DNA of 50,152 nt from Priapulus caudatus (Eukaryota > Priapulida > Priapulimorpha > Priapulimorphida > Priapulidae), in contig NW_014577116.1 of assembly GCF_000485595.1 (NCBI RefSeq), positions 193,003 to 243,154 of the forward strand, read 5' to 3'. The position numbers were made by a program, and so were the translations under genes. Shown here in pieces: positions 38,200 to 46,700 of this stretch (within the stretch, counting starts at the first letter, position 1; each line of letters starts with the position of its first letter). Under the pieces are notes generated by a model. The model was not told the DNA's origin. It did no database searches and saw only the letters and a list, made by a program, of their open reading frames with translations.

Positions 38200-41100
38200 C
38201 ATACAATTATAAGGTATCAGAGGAAAGATGATAAAATAATGTTAGCTTTCTTATAATGGTATTCAATTGTAAGTAACAGTTTTACTTAAATGGTTATGGA
38301 CAACGAAATCATGTTTTACCACATAGACGTTACTTCTGCAACATAAATCTTACCCTAGCAGTTGGGTCATAATCAGATTCACTTTAGGAAAACTACTAGT
38401 AACTCAACAACCATGCAGCACACACAGACACACATGCCTGCACACACGCAGACACGCGCTACGCAGCACGCACGCACTGCCGCAACACCACGCACACGCA
38501 ACACGCACACGCACACGTCACACGCACCACCGCATCACGCACACGCACACGCCCAAGCACAACGCACGCACACGTCACACATGCACACGCACACGCAACA
38601 CGCACACGACACGCACACGCACACGCACACGCACACCACACGCAACGCACACGACACCCACCACTACACACAGCTGCACCACAACACACACACACACACA
38701 CACACACCCTAGCACCACACACACACACACGCACACACACCACACACACACCACACACAGACATGCCCTGGGCCACTTACCCACACACACGTATACACGC
38801 ACACCGCAGACCAATACCGGTCGTTGGAAGCTCTTTGATGAGTTTCCTTTTGGCCTCAGGTACTTCTTTCTCCAGGAGAAGTACTGCCCGCTGTGATTCT
38901 CCAAGCATGTCCTGATAGTTAGCCACTGTAGAGAAGCACCGTGCAGACATCAGTAAGGCAGCTCAGAATCAGCTGAGCAGGTAGAGTAAAGTTCAGAGCT
39001 TATAGATGCGGTCGTGGAATGTAGTGTTCACCAATATAGACGCTTCGCACAAAAAGCACCACCTAGTTATGAGCTGGCAGCAGTCCCCCCCTCCTAAATG
39101 CCAGCAACGGCTTCCACTTCTACCAACTCATCCGCTAAAACGAGATTCAATCACTGATTTAGGCGCAGTGACGATCTTACGGTAAACGTGCGCAATTTCG
39201 TATCTAATGACGCAGTATAACCGCTGCGCGTCGGATGGAGTGGTAGCAGCTTACTCTTTCTGAGTGTCGTCGAGTGCAGTCACTTCCCGACTCTGCGCAG
39301 ACGCTGAGTTACATGTCTGTCTGCTCTTCGCAGGTTCTCCTTCTGCACTCTGTGCCATCCCATCCAGTATCATCTGAAAGAATAGATTCTGAGTGAACAC
39401 GCGCTCACGTGTACCCAGCCAAACTCCTGCCTATGTCCTCACACTGAATACCCTTGTATTCTTACCTCATCTGAATACGCTGCTATCCAATGCCGTCACC
39501 TGAATAATTTGTAATTCTGTACACACTTGACTACCTGTATACTGTACCTCCTCACTGAATACCTGTGTATCTCTGATGAGCCTCACTGAACTACCTGTAT
39601 ACTGTACGCTCGAATCCATGTAACGTCGCCAGAATACCTGTATACTTTACCTCACTGAATACTGTCATACGTACCTCTGCCTGAGAATACCTGTAACTGT
39701 AGCCGCTCACTGATACCCGTGTATACTGTACCTCATGAACACGTATTACCGCTACTGAATACCTGTATAATGTACTGCACTGCATGAATACCTGTATATG
39801 GTAGCCTCACTGAATACCTGTATACTTGTACCGTCACTGAATACCTGTATGATGGAGCTCTCACTGAATTACCTGTATAATGTACCTCAACTGCATGGAA
39901 TACCTGTATAATGGTTACCTCTCTGACCTGATACTGACCGTCATGATACCTTACTGTACCTCACTGAATACCCTGTATAATGTACCCTCACTGAATACAC
40001 TGTATAAGTGTAGCCCTCCAGGGCTGAACCTCCAGGCTCGTATAGGGTACCCGCGGCCGCCGGGTCCTCCCCGCCCTCACTGAATACCTGTATAGTGTAT
40101 ACCTCTCACTTGAATACCTGCTATACTGTAGCGCTCACCCGAATAGCGCTGTATACCCACCTACTCCACTGCTAGCCTGTATATCTGTCACCTTCACCTG
40201 AATACCTCCCACCTCCCGCCACCTCTCCACTCCACTCACTCTCCCTCGCACCCACTGACCATCCTGCTCATACCCGCTGTACTCACTGATACCTGTATAC
40301 TGTACCTCTCACTGAATACCTGTATACTGTACCTCTCACTGAATACCTGTATAATGTACCTCACTGAATACCTGTATACTGTACCTCACTGAATACCTGT
40401 ATAATGTACCTCACTGAATACCTGTATAATGTACCTCACTGAACAATTGTATACTGTACCTCATTAAACACCTGTATATCGTACCTCTCACCGAACACGC
40501 GATCTTGTATAAATTTGTGGGACACTCACACCTACCGATATCGCACTCCATCCCTGCTATACCTCTACCACATCAATCAATTCACTCACTTCAGTTGGCG
40601 AGTCAAACGCACACTTGGTGAGTCGCCTCAGCTCTATGACTGCACCACTTCTGTTCAGCTGCAGCGAACGGCGCACAAACCGAAATCGGAACGTTGAACG
40701 CACACAGCGGTCCCCAGGATCACACATACGTTCACACGCCATCCTTCTCCTCGCTGCTCAGGCTACACAAGTGTTTGTGCGACAAATACCCGATGCTGGG
40801 CGGCCAGCTCAAAAGCGGGCGGGGAAAACGAGTGTAAATAAATAATAGCACATGCATACCTTAGCCTTGACTTTGGCGAGTTCAGCTTCTGCTACGGCAT
40901 TCTTGTACTGAGCCTGGAAGTAAAGATCGACAATCTTACTGCAGGTATTGACTACATGTAGAATGTAGGCTACATAGTGTTACTGAAGTGATTAGCTGAC
41001 ATCTGATCAGGTACAGTACACACTCTATAATCCGAAACCCTTGGGACCAGACACGTTTCGGAATTTTTCGGATTTCGGAATGGTAGTACAGTACAGATAT

Positions 41101-43692
41101 ACATACCCTATATCCTGCAACTAGCCAGTACTAAATTTTAAAACCCAAGTTTTCAAGAGGCCAAGTGCTGTACCGGTACAGTACAATATGTATGAGTAAT
41201 GCCAAACACATTAATATTCGTCGGGTCAAGTTTTGGCGCCAAACGCGAGCTTTGGTGTGCAGACGACCTCCACGAAAAAGCTTTCGGTTTTCAGAGCTTT
41301 TCGTTTTTCAGAATTTCGGATAATAGATTGTGTACTGTATTAACACATTCGGTAATCTGCTGGTACTACTAGATGCACAGTCCCTCCTGGCTTATATCTT
41401 TCTCTTCTACTGTACACACTTCTAACGTTTATTCATTTCACAAGCTGTCGCAAGATTGCCATTTTCCCCAAAACCCAAGCGAAATTGAAGCAATAAAATC
41501 AATGATTTCCAAGGTTGGCCCATAATTTTACTGCACATACATGTTTTTCAATGCAAAGCAGTCGCAGATGGCGTTTTAATGCATCTGCATTCAGTCTCAG
41601 GCAGTCCCTTTCCACTCCATTAAATATTTCCACTACATTTAAAAATATCATCATGCCTCATTTTAACAAATCTTTAGCAAATGGTCAGATTTTCGATCAA
41701 TTGACAATAAAAAATACCAATTTAATAAATACAGTGTAATAGCACGTATTCATCATTCTAAGAGGAAAACGATCAATCAGTGAAAAGAATTAATGGTAAT
41801 GACTGCTGCCACATTTGTTGTTTACTATCCTGTCGTATTAAACAACGCTAATGTACTGACAATGCTCGAATGCAAATTCACAGAATTATGCTAGTGTGGC
41901 ATTGCACTATGAAGGATCACATGTGATGCCGGACACGCACAACCAAGACTGACACGTGTGTGTTCCAGCCAGCACTGCTAAACTAGTCACGTCAGGCCAC
42001 GCGTCACCCTATGTCCTGTCCTGCCAGCTTCTCCAGCAGAGAGAGTGGCAGGCCACATCTCCATATAATCATAATCATAATCATAATCGCCATGTTATAA
42101 TAACTTCTGTCAACGGATGCTTCACCTAGCTATCAAACCTCATGAGCAAATCTGGTTCATTATACGATAGTACTGCTCATCGTACAAGCAATCTTGTCTA
42201 GCTCCCAACTGTGAGGCTTCTTTGCTTTCCTCTAGAAAGTTTAATCGATAGCAATATCATGCAATATCGTGGTATACAGTATGCGCACATGTACATACAA
42301 CACACACATACACATGGACATGGCCGCACCCACGCACGTACGCACGCGCACGCACGCACGCACGCGCACGCACACACACACACACGAACATGCAAACGCA
42401 CATGGACGCGCACACGCGCATGGACGTGCACACGCGCACGCACGCACGCACACGCGCACGCACACGCGCACGCACACGCGCACGCACGCACTCACGCGCG
42501 AGCACTTACCTCCTTCAGGCGTATCATGAGGGCCTGCACGTCCATCTCGGGGCTGAGCGAGTCGCTGCTCAGGTCGTCCGGCAGGTCGAACACCTCGCAC
42601 TGCGGCCGGTGCGGTGAGTCGTCGGACAGCGGCGAGTGATCGTCGAGCGGGTACGCGACATTCTCATCCTCACCTTCCCACGCGATGTCGTCCATCGGGG
42701 GAGTCGTCGACCTACAGTCCGGCGACTGCACGCAACAGCAACGTTCGCTTACGAAACCGTAGCATCGCGCTAACCGTATCGCCTCGTTAACGACGGCGAC
42801 TAGATAATCGACTGCACCGACGCATAGTTTAAAATAAAGACGTCAGCAGAAATTGACGAAATTGCAAAGAGTTAGAGTTACTTACGGTAGTATATATATA
42901 AATACTATCATGAGTAAATGATCTCTTTGAGATTATCAACTCCTGATATTATGTTGATAGAGCGATCGCAATATGCTTATTAAATGGTAAAATGATATCA
43001 ATTACACAGTGGCATATTAACAAAGCTGTGATATTGTGATGAATAAGCAATGACACACATGTTACTGCGACAATGATCATGAATTTGATGCGCATTTTCG
43101 CCATGCTAACGTGACAACAACACCATGTTACGTAAATAACGACATCGTCATCTCATTGATCAGGTGCTATGTGACCACCACTTACATATTGCACATGTAA
43201 TTAATTGGTGTTAACTCTGTATATATATATATATATATAACAGCTCGTGAAAAGGGAAACCGGCTCACCTCTCTCTCCTTCTCCTCGCTTTGCGCCGTAC
43301 TTTCGCTGGCATCCTTCACCTGCACACACGAATCGAGATACTCCTGTATCTTCTTACGCTCCTCCTCTTGCTTCTTCCTCCTGTCATCCCTCTCCTTGTC
43401 CTGCAGGATCGACTGACTGATGAGCCGAGCAATCTCACTGTTCGCCTGGTCACGCTCTCTCCCGATCATGAACCTGCAGCAGCAGCAGCACAGCAGCCGT
43501 GAGCGCAATTCTCAAATTTGAGACTGGTGACTCTCAAACCCCCAAACACTTTAATGCAGATGCCTGTGAGCAAAATACAGCTCTGTGTGTTGACACACTG
43601 CTGCTGATAGCTCAGCTGATCATCCCGTATGGACTGTGCTATTCACGGTGAGATGAATGGATTGTGGGCAAATGTAAACTATATATATATAC

Positions 43693-43736
<44 letters not shown>

Positions 43737-46700
43737 GCAGGCACACAGACTGATAAATAGATAAATTAATTTAATTATGTATTTATTTATACATAAATCC
43801 ATTTTAAAATTAAACAATGTCGTCCACCAGCGACAGGCCCACCAGCCTCAATACGCTGTGCTTACCTGACAAGTCCGGAGGTGTTTCTCAGCACGGAGGC
43901 AGCGTAGGCCTGTGACACGCCTACCAGGCTCTTCCCGTCCACCTCGACGATCTGATCATTCACCTCAATCCTGAATAACGACGTTAACGTGTCAGTCAGC
44001 TATCGTATTGTTGCACGACAGAACATTTGTGACGATGAATTAGATACAGATTGACAGTAAATTAACGAATGGATCAACTGCAAATTATCTAATAGATTGA
44101 TGGTAAATATGCAAATACATTTAGGGTGTATTATCAGATGAATTGATATCAAAGTTTCGAATGGATCAATGGTGTGTTATCGAATGAATTGATTGTGAAT
44201 TTTCAAATGGAATCATGGTGTTTTATAACATGAATTAATGGTAAATTTCCAAATGGATTCAGTGTGTAATCAGATAAATTGATATTAAATTCTCAAATGG
44301 ATTGATGGTGTGTTATCAAATAAGTTGATGGTAAATTATCAAATGGATCTATGGTTCAAATGGAGTGATGGTGAATTATTAAACAGCTCAACTTTGACCT
44401 ATCAAATGGACTGACTACGAAATACCTTAACAGATCGATGGTAAATTATCGAACTAGTGACAATGTAAAAGGTGCAGCAGATGGCTTGCTTGCTAGTGGT
44501 TAGATAACCATATAACGTGCGGTTCGCCATAGATGATTATAGAAATGTCTGTTTTACAGACAGAATGCATAACCATGATGTGCTTCCCCTGGCCCTCATT
44601 AGCTGTGTGTGGTGGTGTTCACACTAAGCAGTCTAGTAATACCAATGCAGCTACAACATATTGCTGCCCTGGCTAATAAGTGACACCGCGACAGCATCGC
44701 ATTAACAAACGCGAGTGCAACAACACCAGCTGAGAGCATGTGTGAGCGCAGAGACCACGAGCGTACCTGCCGTCCTTCGCTGCGGCGCCGGCAGGCGTGA
44801 TGGTCTTCACAAAGATACCCAGCTTCTCGATGCCGGCGTCCGCTCCGACACCCATGCCGATGATGCTCAATCCTAGTCCCTCCGCACCTGCAAGGCCCAA
44901 CGACATTCACATGAAAGCCTACGCACACAGCCAAAATCAATGGCACTCGAACCTAGTGCCTGAACTACTGCGAAACTCAATGACATTCATGGTGAAGTCT
45001 TTCTTATCTGCAAAACTCAACAACATGACGTAAACTCCTTCCTATCTGCAAAAACTCAACGACATTGAAGTCCTCCCTATTCCAGTTCATTTACCCTCCG
45101 ACCTGTAAACCCAGCAGCAATATGCAGCCGTTCCCGTACCCTCTCACCTGTAAACTCCCAGGCAGTAGCTCTTGCCAGCCTTCCCGAGACCTCCCCCCAC
45201 TGTAAACCCCAGAGTATTCTGCCATGCCGTTCCCGTACCCTCTCACCTGTAACCCTGCAGTACTCCTGGCAGGCGTTCCCGTTACCCTCTCACCTTGTAA
45301 AACCCAGCACTACTCTGGCAGCCGTCCGCTACCCTCCCACCTGAAACCTAGCTAGCGGTGTGCCGGGCCCCGTTCGCGTACCCTCACGTACCTGCCCTAA
45401 CAACGGAGCAGCACATATGCAGGGCCGCTTCTCCGTTACCTCGCCCACCTAGTTAAACCCCGTGCAGTATCTGCACGTTTCCCGGTTCACCCTCCCACTG
45501 TAAACCAGCAGCAATATGGCAGCCGTTTCCCGTACCTCCCACCTTGTAAAACCCAGCAGTAATCTGCAGCGTTCCCCGTACCCTCCCACCTGTAAACCCA
45601 GCAGCAATATGCAGCCGTTCCCGTACCCTCCCACCTGTAAACCCAGCAGCAATATGCAGCAACAGAACTGTACTCTGGTTACACAGCTGACAGAAACCTA
45701 GCGAGAGAGAGAAAGCGTCGGGCAGACGACGGCGGCGGCGCTGACCTTTAACGAGGTCGACCGGGAACACGTCCATCTTCTCGACGCGTTTCTCGAGCTC
45801 GTACTCGGCGGACGCCGCGACGGGATCGACGTCGTCGTTGCGGCGGTCGTAGTCACCGACCGACCACGTGCTGAACACCTGCGGTCGGCGCAAACAAACA
45901 AAAGAGCAGTCGATACAGAACAATCAGCCAATCGATGATCGATTCATTATCGCTTGCAACGTTGATTGTATTATCACTGTATGAAGAAAACGCTAGATAT
46001 TGAGTCACCCCCCGTTTTTAGGGTACATTTGTGTTATTCACACTAATGAGAACAGAGCAACCTTGTCAACATTTTCAGTAAAACCTAACTGTATATTAAC
46101 TGCACAGACGTTGTCAGCAATATATCTGACCAGCTACAAGGACTCTCTAAGCAGCAGCATAGATGGGCGCCACTCAGAACGTATGCAACCAGAATGAGCC
46201 CGCCTGACTAATTTTTTTTAGGAGCGTTATATTAACTTTTAGATTAAGGTCTCGGTGTTAGCATCCCTTTTGCCAGTCTCTGCCAGCATTCAGAAGAGTA
46301 CCTTGATGGGATTTGTACAGAACGTGATGCGGGATGGATGTTTGTGTTCGATGTCGTCATCTCCATCTGGCTCTGATGCCAAACCAGGGATCTCCATGTA
46401 GAACCTAGAGCAATACATCACATCCCTGAATACGAAATATAACCACATGGGCCGATACACGTGCACACACACATGCATGTACATAAGTGCACGGATGCAT
46501 ACGCGCACACAAACATACACAGAAACATAATCATTAAACGCGCCTGCACAGAATACAGAAGTAATTATGTTAAACTTTTATATATCGATTTTATACGCTT
46601 TAGGAACACGGTTAATCTAAAAAGGCAGCCGAAGGAATAAATGACACCTAACACATTTCTTCAACTAACCTAAGGACACCCAACCTTGTCACCTAACCCC

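Larger units (their letters stand above)
32383..39425. repeat. Segmental duplication, unit B (exons 12-16)
   Basis: Second copy of the same ~7-kb block. 32383 to about 35.3 kb is clean with intact exon 16; from about 35.3 kb to the end it is full of single-base indels. Confidence 0.95.

Noticed and set aside
38362-38904. Thr/His- and Cys/Val-rich open frames
   Set aside because: Noisy (CA)n sequence in unit B.
42198-42639. His/Thr/Ala- and Cys/Val-rich open frames
   Set aside because: Translations of the ACGC/CA tract; the true coding part is exon 10 only.
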